Of a DNA stretch of 58,141 nt, positions 47,363 to 55,989 are shown piece after piece. The notes under the pieces are model-generated. The model had not been told where the DNA came from. It searched no databases and worked only from the letters and a program-made list of their open reading frames with translations. The position numbers and the translations under genes are program-made. Numbering within the stretch: position 1 is the first letter of the stretch; each line of letters begins with the position of its first letter. Source of the stretch: JAVBUZ01 sp031554725 (GTDB lineage Bacteria; Bacillota; Clostridia; Lachnospirales; Lachnospiraceae); NCBI GenBank assembly GCA_031554725.1, contig JAVBUZ010000095.1:1-58141 (forward strand), read 5' to 3'.

Positions 47363-48976
47363 CTACATTTCCCGAATTAATTTTCTTAGTGGCAATATCC
47401 TCGCTGGTGCCACTGAAAGCTCATCCACACCCATTTCTAAAAATGTAGCCATCAGTTTCTCGTCTCCACCGAGCTCCCCGCAGATACCCACTGGAATACC
47501 CGCTTTATGAGCACTATCCACTACCATCTGAATCATTTTAAAAATAGCTGGGTGATAGCTATCATAATAATCATCTAATCTTGGGTTCTGTCTGTCAACA
47601 GCTAGGGTGTACTGCGTTAGGTCATTCGTTCCTATGCTGAAAAAATCTACTTCCTTTGCCAACTCTTCACTCACCATAACTGCTGCTGGTGTTTCAATCA
47701 TAATACCCTGTTTTACAGACCCGTAACTAATTCCTACTTCATCAAGCTGAGCTTTAACCTCGAGCACAAGCTTTTTTATCTGCCTTACTTCCTCTACGGA
47801 AATAATCATGGGATACATAATGGCAATATTCCCATAAGCGCTTGCTCTAAGTAGCGCCCGAAGCTGGGTTTTAAATATCTCTGGTCTTGCCAAACAAATA
47901 CGAATAGCACGGTAGCCCATTGCAGGATTTTCCTCATGTTCTAGGCAAAAGTAGTCTGCCTTTTTATCTGCACCAATGTCTAAGGTACGGATAATTACCT
48001 CTTTTTCTTCCATGGCTTCTGCTACCGTTTTATATGCTATGAATTGCTCTTCTTCTGTAGGATAATCTTCTCTTCCTAAATATAGAAACTCACTACGAAA
48101 TAGGCCAATACCCTCCGCATCATTTTCAAGCACCTTATCCAAATCCTTAATACCACCGATATTGGCATAAAGCTTTATTTTTTTTCCGTCTGCCGTTACA
48201 CTTGGTTTCCCGCGCATAGCTTGTAAATCCACTTTATTCTGTTCTTCTTCCTTCTGCTTATTCTTCATTTGCTCTAAGCAGTTATCATCTGGTTCTACAT
48301 AAAACATTCCATCGGTACCATCTACTATACCTACACTACCATTTAGCTTTTCTATTTCTATATCACATCTAACTAATGCAGGAATATTCATGGTTCTTGC
48401 AAGTATGGCTGTATGAGAATTTACAGAACCCTGCCTAGTTACAAAGGCAAGCACCTTCTTTTCATCCAGCTGTACGGTTTGGCTAGGTAATAAATCCTCT
48501 GCCACTATGATTGCTGGTTCCTCAAGGATAAGGGACTCATTATTTCTCCCTATCATAATTCCTAATATTCTTGCTGAAATGTCTCTAATATCTGCTGCTC
48601 TTTCTCGCATATAGTCATCTTCCATGTTAGAAAACAACTGATAAAAATATTCTCCTGCTGCCTTTACAGCATATTCTGCATTTACTTTTTCTAAGCAAAT
48701 CTTGCTTTCAATAAATTCTACATACTGAGTATCATAGAGAAGCATTTTATGTATTTCAAAAATAGAAGCCTCCGCTTCACCTAGTTTCAAGACTGCGTTT
48801 TGGTAAATCCCCTCAAGCTGCTTACTGGCCTGCCTTTGAGACATGTGGAATCTCTCAAGCTCTGCCTGTATATTTTCTACATCAATTTTTTCAACCTTAT
48901 ACTTATCCATTTGTAAAACATGTATGTTACCTATAGCAATTCCACCAAATACACTTTTCCCTTGAAATGTCAGCAT
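47363..48976 (-). CDS. ptsI: Phosphoenolpyruvate-protein phosphotransferase (PTS enzyme I)
   Basis: 537 residues, slightly shorter than the usual 570. FGGIAIGNIHVL opens the N-terminal domain. The phosphorylated His188 lies in GSVNSHTAIL (E. coli H189). FRSEFLYLGRE and GIMIETPAAV belong to the PEP-binding C-terminal barrel, and the catalytic GICGELGGD is present. It starts sugar phosphotransfer from PEP to HPr in the cytoplasm. It follows fruK by 28 bases in one operon; no HPr or EII gene is in the window. Confidence 0.96.
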   Translation of the reverse strand: MLTFQGKSVFGGIAIGNIHVLQMDKYKVEKIDVENIQAELERFHMSQRQASKQLEGIYQNAVLKLGEAEASIFEIHKMLLYDTQYVEFIESKICLEKVNAEYAVKAAGEYFYQLFSNMEDDYMRERAADIRDISARILGIMIGRNNESLILEEPAIIVAEDLLPSQTVQLDEKKVLAFVTRQGSVNSHTAILARTMNIPALVRCDIEIEKLNGSVGIVDGTDGMFYVEPDDNCLEQMKNKQKEEEQNKVDLQAMRGKPSVTADGKKIKLYANIGGIKDLDKVLENDAEGIGLFRSEFLYLGREDYPTEEEQFIAYKTVAEAMEEKEVIIRTLDIGADKKADYFCLEHEENPAMGYRAIRICLARPEIFKTQLRALLRASAYGNIAIMYPMIISVEEVRQIKKLVLEVKAQLDEVGISYGSVKQGIMIETPAAVMVSEELAKEVDFFSIGTNDLTQYTLAVDRQNPRLDDYYDSYHPAIFKMIQMVVDSAHKAGIPVGICGELGGDEKLMATFLEMGVDELSVAPARILPLRKLIREM

Positions 48977-49004
48977 ATCTTTGCTCCTTCATCTTTGGCC
49001 CATC

Positions 49005-49907
49005 CTACAACTGCTTCATTAGTGCTATTACTTCTTCTTTCCTTGCCAACTCTTTTGAGAAAGCACTAGCACTACCTGCCGCTAAGCCCATTTGAAACGC
49101 CTTTTCATAATCCTTACTGCTAAGCCAGCCTGCAAGAAATCCTGCTACCATAGAATCACCTGCTCCTACTGCATTTATTAGATCTCCTTTTGGAGCTTGG
49201 CTTTCCAAAACCTCACCATTTTCTGTTACCAAAATAGCTCCTTCTCCTGCTAAAGAAACCAAAACATTGACTGCACCCTTTTCTTTTAGTTTCTTTGCAT
49301 AAATAGCTGCTTCTTCTTTGGTTTTTATTGTCACACCAAAAATCTCGCCTAATTCATGGTGATTTGGTTTTATTAAAAAAGGTTTTTTATCAAGAACATT
49401 TAAAAGCAAGTCCTTTACTGCATCCACTACAATCAAGATTTTCTTTTCTGACATCCTTGTCATTATTTCACTATAAATGGTAGCGTCTATACTATCTGGA
49501 ATACTTCCTGCCAAGACTAATACATCCCCTGCATGTAAATCATCCAATTTTTTCAATAGCTCATCTATATTTTCTCTATCAATATGAGGCCCCATCCCAT
49601 TAATTTCCGTGCCTTCAATGTTACTTAGCTTTACATTGATACGGCTCATTCCTTTTGATAGGGTGATAAAGTCTGTTTTACAGCCTCTTCTTGCCATTTC
49701 ATTTTTTATTTCTTCACCACTAAAGCCTGCAATAAAACCTAATGCTATATTTTCAAACCCTAGATTATTTAGAACAACAGAAACATTAATACCTTTACCA
49801 CCTGGTAGTACAATTTCTTCCTTCGTGCGGTTAGTCATTCCTAGCTGAAAATTATCCACTGCTACTGTATAATCTAGGGCTGGATTAAATGTAATAGTAT
49901 AAATCAT
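49005..49907 (-). CDS. fruK: 1-Phosphofructokinase (PfkB family)
   Basis: About 300 residues. The N-terminal MIYTITFNPALDYTV and GGKGINVSVVLNNLG are the classical FruK start. The ATP-site block AVGAGDSMVAGFLAG, with its catalytic Asp, is near the C-terminus. It phosphorylates fructose 1-phosphate to fructose 1,6-bisphosphate. The ATG at 49907 follows GGAGGTAAAAGGG; a GTG at 49922 overlaps that site. A 1-phosphotagatose-type activity is possible for close relatives, but FruK is the best call. A candidate operator lies just upstream. Confidence 0.92.
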   Translation of the reverse strand: MIYTITFNPALDYTVAVDNFQLGMTNRTKEEIVLPGGKGINVSVVLNNLGFENIALGFIAGFSGEEIKNEMARRGCKTDFITLSKGMSRINVKLSNIEGTEINGMGPHIDRENIDELLKKLDDLHAGDVLVLAGSIPDSIDATIYSEIMTRMSEKKILIVVDAVKDLLLNVLDKKPFLIKPNHHELGEIFGVTIKTKEEAAIYAKKLKEKGAVNVLVSLAGEGAILVTENGEVLESQAPKGDLINAVGAGDSMVAGFLAGWLSSKDYEKAFQMGLAAGSASAFSKELARKEEVIALMKQL

Positions 49908-49931
49908 CCCTTTTACCTCCACTACGATTTT

Positions 49932-49965
49932 TTGCCATTATTGGCAACTTTTCGTAATAATTATA
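49932..49965 (-). promoter_or_regulatory. Extended -10 promoter and palindromic operator of fruK-ptsI
   Basis: TGGTATAAT (extended -10, TATAAT at 49965-49960) on the minus strand has no good -35. Just after it lies a perfect inverted repeat TTGCCA-ATAA-TGGCAA (49947-49932), across the start of transcription, as expected for a repressor site. A weak -35 suits an activated or repressed promoter. Confidence 0.6.
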
Positions 49966-49989
49966 CCATTAGTATGTTCCAAAGTCTAA

Positions 49990-51288
49990 TTACTCCGCTG
50001 TTCCCTCAACAACCGCATAATCAACTCTATGGTTCATAACGGCCTTTACATCTATTTTCAATCCTTTATATTCACATTCAAAGACCTCATTATTATTAGG
50101 TACCCTGCCTATCAGACCACATATGAAACCGCTAAAAGTATCATACTTCTCGGTTGGAAAAGAAACCTTAAGCTCCCTGGCAACCAGCTCCAAATCAGCC
50201 GAGCCTTGAATTTGCCATTTCTTTTCTTCAAGTAAAATGATATCATCTGGCTGAATTTCTTCCTCCTGATCATACAAATCACCCACTAAGGCCTCCATTA
50301 AATCATGAAGTGTAATAATTCCCGACATACCGCCGTACTCATCTATGATGATTGCAAAGTAAACTCTCAATTTTTTCATATTTTGGAACAGCACATTAGC
50401 CTTCATACTCTCTGGTATAAAATATGGCTTATCCACTGTATTCTCCAAAATATATTCCATAGACTTATCCTTGGCGCGGAAATAATCCTTGGTATCAAGT
50501 ACGCCTATAATATCATCCGTGCTTTCTTTGCATACAGGATAATATGTATGTCTGCTATTATAGATAGTCTCTTCCCACTCGCTCATTTCATCAAGCAAGC
50601 TTAAGCTTACAACATCAATACGATGGGTACAGATTTCATCTACTAATGTATCATTAAATTCAAAAATATTCTGAATCATTTCATTCTCTTGTGTATCAAT
50701 CGTTCCCTGCTCTTTTCCTGCCGCAAGAAGCATACGGATTTCTTCTTCCGTTACCTTATCATCATCCTCGTTAGGGTCAATACCCATCATTCGAAGAATG
50801 GTATTTGTTGATATGGTTAGTAACGCAACTAAGGGCTTAAATATAACAGAAACAGTAGTCAAAATTCCGGACATTCCAAGTGCCATACTTTCCGCCTTCT
50901 TCATTGCAATACGTTTTGGCACAAGCTCACCAAATACCAAACTAAAGTATGCAAGAATAAGTGTAATCAAAAATACCGAAATAGACTTGAGTATCCCCTC
51001 AGAAATTGGAACTCCTATGCCAAGTAGCCATACAACTAATGGATCAGCAAAGTTTTCTGCTGCAAAAGCACTACCCAAAAGTCCCGCCAATGTTATTGCC
51101 ACCTGAATAGTTGCTAAAAATCGCGCTGGCTGCTGTGTAAGTGTAGTCAACTTAATTGCACGTGTATCTCCCTCAGATGCCAACATCTTCAGCTTTGTTT
51201 CATTCATTGAAATAACAGCTATCTCTGCACTTGCAAAAGTTGCATTTAAAAAAATCAAAACAATTTGTAAAATAATAGGTCCAACCAT
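49990..51288 (-). CDS. CNNM/CorC-type hemolysin-family membrane protein
   Basis: 432 residues with the usual order: a DUF21 membrane domain of four hydrophobic segments (about 1-180), a CBS pair (about 205-330; RIDVVSLSLLDEM, YPVCKESTDDIIGVLDTKDYF) and a C-terminal CorC_HlyC domain (GRVPNNNEVFECEYKGLKIDV). Characterised members, such as Bacillus MpfA and bacterial CorC, export Mg2+, which is why the leader upstream is interesting. TGGAGGAA precedes the ATG. The hemolysin name is historical. Confidence 0.9.
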   Translation of the reverse strand: MVGPIILQIVLIFLNATFASAEIAVISMNETKLKMLASEGDTRAIKLTTLTQQPARFLATIQVAITLAGLLGSAFAAENFADPLVVWLLGIGVPISEGILKSISVFLITLILAYFSLVFGELVPKRIAMKKAESMALGMSGILTTVSVIFKPLVALLTISTNTILRMMGIDPNEDDDKVTEEEIRMLLAAGKEQGTIDTQENEMIQNIFEFNDTLVDEICTHRIDVVSLSLLDEMSEWEETIYNSRHTYYPVCKESTDDIIGVLDTKDYFRAKDKSMEYILENTVDKPYFIPESMKANVLFQNMKKLRVYFAIIIDEYGGMSGIITLHDLMEALVGDLYDQEEEIQPDDIILLEEKKWQIQGSADLELVARELKVSFPTEKYDTFSGFICGLIGRVPNNNEVFECEYKGLKIDVKAVMNHRVDYAVVEGTAE

Positions 51289-51342
51289 AATAATAAAATT
51301 CCTCCATTTGTCAAACGTTAATAGTATTATAAATCACAAAAA

Positions 51343-51376
51343 GGTATAGTCTGTATTCGTTCGTACAGACTATACC
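51343..51376 (-). terminator. Terminator hairpin after the small leader ORF
   Basis: A perfect 13-bp stem GGTATAGTCTGTA / TACAGACTATACC with an 8-base loop is followed by TTTTTG on the minus strand. It starts two bases after the stop of the 22-codon ORF and lies 54 bases before the CNNM start codon. Confidence 0.92.
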
Positions 51377-51377
51377 T

Positions 51378-51446
51378 CTATATATTCATAATACTACATG
51401 GAGTGGCTAAAATTTGCTTACTAGTCTCACTATCACTGTCGTCCAT
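51378..51446 (-). CDS. 22-residue acidic leader peptide (small ORF)
   Basis: An ATG at 51446 with GAGGTGA eight bases before it, reading MDDSDSETSKQILATPCSIM then Asn-Ile and TAG. A good promoter lies 36 bases upstream and a strong terminator begins just after the stop, so the peptide is the only coding part of a short transcript. Four of residues 2-7 are acidic. The CNNM/CorC gene lies just beyond the terminator. A leader-peptide attenuator is the best reading; an independent small protein or toxin-like peptide is also possible. Confidence 0.6.
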   Translation of the reverse strand: MDDSDSETSKQILATPCSIMNI

Positions 51447-51481
51447 GTACCAAGTCACCTCTTTCTAAAATATTGATACGA

Positions 51482-51510
51482 ATGATAACATATTTTTTAT
51501 TCAATATCAA
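51482..51510 (-). promoter_or_regulatory. Promoter of the small leader transcript
   Basis: TTGATA (51505-51510), 17 bases, TATCAT (51482-51487) on the minus strand, with transcription expected near 51475. It lies 37 bases beyond the ABC ATPase stop. Confidence 0.75.
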
Positions 51511-51546
51511 TAGTCTGACTTTAATACATAAAAATTTAATAATTTG

Positions 51547-52209
51547 CTATTCTTCTATTCTTCCATCAATGATTTTTACAACTCGTTTGGCTGACTGAGC
51601 AACATTCATATCATGAGTAATCATAACAATGGTGTTTCCCATTTCATTTAGCTCAGAAAATAATTTTAATACGTCCTTTCCACTAGAGGAATCTAGTGCT
51701 CCTGTGGGTTCATCTGCCAAAAGTATGGCTGGATTTCCAACTAGTGCCCTCGCAATAGATACCCTCTGCTTTTGACCGCCGGATAACTCGTTTGGTTTAT
51801 GTCCTAGTCTATGGTCTAGTCCCAAAAGACGTATTGTATCTATACAAGCTTCTTCCGCCTCCTTATGGCTCATGCCTCTCATAAGAAGTGGCATAGTTAT
51901 ATTTTGCATAATATTATAGGTTGGAATTAGCTGATAATTTTGAAAGATAAATCCTATCTTTTTATTTCTTACTTCTGTTAAGTCATCTTCCTTGGTATCA
52001 TGGATGCCCATACCATCCAGCCAATATTCTCCACTGTCCATGGTATCCATACAGCCTATAATATTCATTAATGTAGTTTTTCCTGAGCCAGATGGACCTA
52101 GAATTGCCACATATTCACCCTTCTTCACAGAAAAGTTGATGTCATTTAGAATGGGAAGCTTTTCTTCTCCCAGCATGTAACCCTTATTTATATTCTTCAT
52201 GGTAATCAT
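51547..52209 (-). CDS. ABC transporter ATPase (MacB/LolD type)
   Basis: 220 residues with all ABC motifs: Walker A GPSGSGKTTLMN (about 38-49), Q-loop FQNYQLIP, signature LSGGQKQRVSIARAL, Walker B ILLADEPTGALD and the switch His in ITHDMN. The family powers FtsX/MacB permeases that export peptides, toxins or lipoproteins rather than acting as an importer. GGAGATATTAC precedes the ATG. It is the last gene of the export operon, 15 bases after the Met-rich protein gene. Confidence 0.93.
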   Translation of the reverse strand: MITMKNINKGYMLGEEKLPILNDINFSVKKGEYVAILGPSGSGKTTLMNIIGCMDTMDSGEYWLDGMGIHDTKEDDLTEVRNKKIGFIFQNYQLIPTYNIMQNITMPLLMRGMSHKEAEEACIDTIRLLGLDHRLGHKPNELSGGQKQRVSIARALVGNPAILLADEPTGALDSSSGKDVLKLFSELNEMGNTIVMITHDMNVAQSAKRVVKIIDGRIEE

Positions 52210-52224
52210 GTAATATCTCCTTTT

Positions 52225-52902
52225 CTATGCAATGATATATACAGCTGTAATTTCACCAGTAGATGTGTTTCTAATAATTGCAATAGAATCACCTGCTGCC
52301 AATCTTGAAAAGGTTGTTACAGTTCCAAGCTTCGTAGTCACTGGTGTTCCTACCGGAATTAGCTCTGTCATCTCTTCTTCTGTCAAAATGTATGTCTCAT
52401 TATTATATGTAAATCCATCCTCTGCTGTTTGCACGCTCGCGCTAAATGTCATACTTGGCATACTACTCATGTCTGGCATTCCATCCATACTTGGCATGTT
52501 CTCCATGCCCTGCATGCTACCCATATCCGGCATATTACTCATGTCTGGCATACTACTCATGTCAGGCATCCCGTCCATACTTGGCATGTCTCCAGTCATC
52601 TGACTTCTATCAGGTCTATCACCTCTTTGAAAGCTTTGTTTTTCTGTTCCCGCCTGGTCTAAAGTTGTTGTACTATCTGTGGTCTGCTCATTTTTATTTG
52701 CAAGCTGATAGCTGATTTCATTTCCTCTAACAGCAGTTAGCTGTGCATAAACCACCTCTTCTCCAAATCCAGCCGAAATACTAACTCCTGTATCCGCACT
52801 TACCGTATTTATTCTCCATACTGTATAGGCACCACCTAATGCTATTATGGCAGCCACGGAGAAAATAATTATTTTCCTTTTTGAAATGATTATTTTTTTC
52901 AT
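52225..52902 (-). CDS. Membrane-anchored protein with a Met-x-x triplet repeat
   Basis: 225 residues with one N-terminal membrane segment (about 10-32), a short outside domain (about 35-75), a Thr/Gln/Arg-rich linker, then a Met repeat and a C-terminal domain (about 155-225) that resembles adaptor-like beta repeats (VGTPVTTKLGTVTTFSRLAAGD). Residues 106-151 carry Met at every third position, 16 in a row, in patterns such as Met-Pro-Asp, Met-Ser-Ser and Met-Asp-Gly. Met triplets of this kind bind copper(I) in CopA-like proteins, so metal binding is a reasonable guess. It lies between the permease and the ATPase. Confidence 0.75.
   Translation of the reverse strand: MKKIIISKRKIIIFSVAAIIALGGAYTVWRINTVSADTGVSISAGFGEEVVYAQLTAVRGNEISYQLANKNEQTTDSTTTLDQAGTEKQSFQRGDRPDRSQMTGDMPSMDGMPDMSSMPDMSNMPDMGSMQGMENMPSMDGMPDMSSMPSMTFSASVQTAEDGFTYNNETYILTEEEMTELIPVGTPVTTKLGTVTTFSRLAAGDSIAIIRNTSTGEITAVYIIA
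52450..52587 (-). repeat. Met-x-x triplet-repeat coding tract
   Basis: An in-frame 9-to-30-base repeat within the gene above, coding 16 consecutive Met-x-x triplets (Met106-Met151). A longer unit, ATGCCAGACATGAGTAGT, recurs three times with small changes, which suggests duplication or slipped-strand expansion. Confidence 0.9.
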
Positions 52903-52927
52903 TTTATCCTCTCTTTCCCCGTGACTT

Positions 52928-54292
52928 TTATTCTTGATTTAATGCAATAACTGGTACTAATCTAGATGCCTTATATGCGGGATAGAATCCAAAAACAGAC
53001 CCCGTGATTACGCCAAATAATAGAGAAAGTATGGCACCGCTCACTGATAGCTCTACTCGCACGGAGAAGGATTCAATGATTGGCGTAATTCCAAGTGCAG
53101 CAAGGACACCAATGATAGCACCCACAAGGCTCATGCATGCTGCTTCAAATAAAAACTCAAGCATAATATCCCTTCTTGTACATCCAAGTGCCTTCAAAAT
53201 ACCAATCTCATTGGTACGCTCTTTTACGGAAACAAAGAGTACATTCATAATACCGATACCACCAACAATAAATACAATGACTGCCATTGCTATTAATAGT
53301 AAGGTCAAGGTTTCATTAGATGCCGATGCCGCTTCCATCTTGCTTCCCGCATCAGATATTGTAAAGTCAGCATTGGGATAAGAATCAAGCAATACTGTTT
53401 TTACATTACTTATTACCTCATCTACCTGATTTACATCATTTGCAATTACAGATATGGTAGGGCTGATGCTACTTCCGGTAATATATTTTATTCCCGTTTC
53501 ATAAGGAATAAAAATTGCTGTGTCTGGACTAATGCCTGATGCCACCGTTCCCATTTCGCTTAGTACACCTACTACCACATAAGGTCTGTTGTCAATATAT
53601 ATAACTTCATCGCAAGCATCGTAGGCACTACCAAATATTTCCTTTGCAATGGAATATCCTAATACACATACTTTTTCTTTGCTTTCATCGTTTTCCTCTG
53701 TAAGAAAATCACCGATAGAAAGTTTTAAGTTACTCATATCCGAATAGTTGCTCTTCACCCCTGCCACCGTATAGTAAGCAGACGCTTCCAAGTCACCACC
53801 CTCTATAGAGGCACTCGTAGAATAAGAAATTGTTGCATCCTGAACATTAGGAACAAAAACCTGCAAATCCTCCATGTCATCGGTGCTAAGGGTTATGCTT
53901 TCCTGATTCATACGACTACTTTCGTCGCTACTGTCACCAAAGAAAAACATACCACCGCCTCCCGCATCCATAGAAAACCCACCACTTGGTGGTGACATAG
54001 ACCTTGAGCTGTTACCTCCCCGATTACCTCCAAAACCACCCACACTAAAGGTAGCCATCATAGATGTTCCCCGATTATTTGAGGAATTAGCAGACTCGTA
54101 TGAAATATCTATTGCCCCTGCATTTAGGTTTTTAAACTGCTCTGCAACCTCTTCTTTTCCGCCGGTACCAATGGCAATTACCATCATGATAGTTGCCGTA
54201 CCAACCACAATACCAATAGAGGTAAGGATAACTTTAAATTTGTTTTGAGATAGGTTTAGCCAAACCAATCGAAATAATTCTGATAGTTTCAT
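52928..54292 (-). CDS. FtsX/MacB-type ABC transporter permease
   Basis: 454 residues. An N-terminal TM with LVWLNLSQNKFKVILTSIGIVVGTATIMM (about 8-36) is followed by a MacB_PCD outside domain (about 55-320) and three C-terminal TMs (about 333-356, 375-405, 420-445) with the FtsX signature GIGIMNVLFVSVKERTNEIGILKALGC. Around residues 84-135 the outside domain carries a Gly/Ser/Met/Phe-rich low-complexity segment. It starts on the base where the upstream adaptor gene ends (TAATG overlap). It exports an unknown substrate outward. Confidence 0.92.
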   Translation of the reverse strand: MKLSELFRLVWLNLSQNKFKVILTSIGIVVGTATIMMVIAIGTGGKEEVAEQFKNLNAGAIDISYESANSSNNRGTSMMATFSVGGFGGNRGGNSSRSMSPPSGGFSMDAGGGGMFFFGDSSDESSRMNQESITLSTDDMEDLQVFVPNVQDATISYSTSASIEGGDLEASAYYTVAGVKSNYSDMSNLKLSIGDFLTEENDESKEKVCVLGYSIAKEIFGSAYDACDEVIYIDNRPYVVVGVLSEMGTVASGISPDTAIFIPYETGIKYITGSSISPTISVIANDVNQVDEVISNVKTVLLDSYPNADFTISDAGSKMEAASASNETLTLLLIAMAVIVFIVGGIGIMNVLFVSVKERTNEIGILKALGCTRRDIMLEFLFEAACMSLVGAIIGVLAALGITPIIESFSVRVELSVSGAILSLLFGVITGSVFGFYPAYKASRLVPVIALNQE

Positions 54293-55989
54293 TAATTGGT
54301 CACCTTACTTTCTATCAGCACAATATCACCTTCTGAAAGACCTTCCTTTATTTCTACATTGACACCATCCGAAAATCCAGTGGTTACTTCCTGTGTTTTT
54401 GTGTTTCCATTACTATCTTTCACTTTTACATAGGACTTGTTACCTTTTCTAGTAATTGCACGATTAGAAACATATAAAACTTCCTTTGTTTCCTTTGTGA
54501 TAAAGGTTATTTCTCCTGTCATTCCTTGATATAGACCACTTACATCACCCTGTAATGTGACAGTTACAGAATAGCCAACAGAACCACTGCTACTTGTAAC
54601 CGCATCTGAAATCTCTGTTACCACCCCTGTAAATACTTCATCTGGATAAGCAGTAAATACTATATTTGCTGCTGCACCTTCATAAATATCTGTCATATCA
54701 TCCGAAGAAACGGATACGGTCATACTAACTTCATCTAAATCATAAAGGGTAATCAAAGAGCTTCCTGTATTCAAGGTATCGCCTACTTCTAGGTATACAT
54801 CAGTTACCACACCACTATACTGTGCACAGATTGCATTACCCTCAATTTGCGAAGTAAACTGCTCCCATCTTTCTTTTGCATCGGCATAAGTTTCTTCCTG
54901 CTCCGCTGCATCTTCCTCTAAATATGATATTGCAATGTCATAGGTCTCTTCTGCAGTATTTAGTGCAAGATTTCTTAAATCAAAAGTCTCTCTTGCCGTT
55001 AATTTACCAAGTGCTAAATCTCTCTTAGCCTTTTTTACCTCAGATTCTAGCGTTGAAATACTACTTTGTGACTTCTCTACATTGTTTTCCAGCTCTTCTA
55101 CCGTTCTTTCTAATGTTGAAACAGAAGACTTTGCCTGTGTCTTTAAAGATTCATACTGTGTATATAGATAGGTGCCTTCATTTTTGTTTATACTGTTAGC
55201 GCTCCACGTTGCATTTGCATATGCTTGGTTAGCAGCTTCTAAGTCTTCCTTTGCCTGTGTTAATCTGCTTTCATAAACCTCTAATTCTTGTTTTGCAATT
55301 TCCAATTCTTTTTCTTTCGTTGTTACGGCATTTTCTAAGTTAGAAATTGTTGTATTATATTCTGTCTGTGCATAAGAACCATAGGCTACACTGGAATCAT
55401 AATTATGCTGAGCACTAAGCTTAGACTGCTTTTGCTGAGCATAAACCGACTCCAAATCGGCATATGCTTTCTCTACATCTGATTCTAAACGCTCTTTGAT
55501 TTCCGAAACACTTTCCTCTGTCAAAATATATAGGGTATCTCCCTCTTTCACTTGTTGGCCTACAGATACTACCACCTCTGCAACTTCTAAGTCGCTGCTG
55601 TCTGTGGTCGTTTGCTCATTATTTCCTTGGGAAGCAAAGTCAAATATTTGACTGAACATATCCATACCGCCACCCATGGCTCCACCCATACCTTGACTAT
55701 TATTAGAGTTATTTGAACCACTTGAACTTCCTGTAGATGAGTTTCGTACTAGTGCACTAATATCTAGCTCTAGCTCTTGATCTATTGTTCCAATATCTAC
55801 GGTTCCGCTTTCCGAAATACCTACGGTTAAATCTCCACGCACAGCTTCTGTTTCTCTATATACCGTTTCCTGAGTATCTTTTGTGGAAACAAGAGCAATA
55901 ATAATTACTATCAGTAACAGTCCTGCCACTCCCCCAATGCAAATAGGAAGATGCTTTATTATATAATTTATTATTTTGTCTTTCATCAA
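54292..55989 (-). CDS. Membrane-fusion/efflux adaptor (HlyD-like)
   Basis: 565 residues with one N-terminal TM (about 13-33), a low-complexity Ser/Asn/Gly/Met insert (about 82-130), a biotinyl-lipoyl half (VVSVGQQVKEGDTLYIL), a long coiled-coil hairpin (about 165-360), the second half near 375-410 (CAQYSGVVTDVYLEVGDTLNTG), a beta-barrel and a C-terminal domain. It should bridge the permease to the cell exterior. Its start overlaps the previous gene by 4 bases (ATGA). In Gram-positives such adaptors work without an outer membrane channel. Confidence 0.9.
   Translation of the reverse strand: MMKDKIINYIIKHLPICIGGVAGLLLIVIIIALVSTKDTQETVYRETEAVRGDLTVGISESGTVDIGTIDQELELDISALVRNSSTGSSSGSNNSNNSQGMGGAMGGGMDMFSQIFDFASQGNNEQTTTDSSDLEVAEVVVSVGQQVKEGDTLYILTEESVSEIKERLESDVEKAYADLESVYAQQKQSKLSAQHNYDSSVAYGSYAQTEYNTTISNLENAVTTKEKELEIAKQELEVYESRLTQAKEDLEAANQAYANATWSANSINKNEGTYLYTQYESLKTQAKSSVSTLERTVEELENNVEKSQSSISTLESEVKKAKRDLALGKLTARETFDLRNLALNTAEETYDIAISYLEEDAAEQEETYADAKERWEQFTSQIEGNAICAQYSGVVTDVYLEVGDTLNTGSSLITLYDLDEVSMTVSVSSDDMTDIYEGAAANIVFTAYPDEVFTGVVTEISDAVTSSSGSVGYSVTVTLQGDVSGLYQGMTGEITFITKETKEVLYVSNRAITRKGNKSYVKVKDSNGNTKTQEVTTGFSDGVNVEIKEGLSEGDIVLIESKVTN

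Noticed and set aside
47097..47510. A 137-codon plus-strand open frame opposite the speD leader and ptsI end
   Set aside because: No ribosome-binding site, an unusual composition, and most of it is complementary to the ptsI 3' end and the structured leader. It is a shadow frame, not a gene.
52429..52715. Plus-strand open frames of His/Thr/Trp- or Tyr/Cys/Pro-rich composition opposite the Met-x-x repeat
   Set aside because: They are the complementary reading of the Met triplet repeat and have no start context. Low-complexity antisense frames are expected from any coding repeat.
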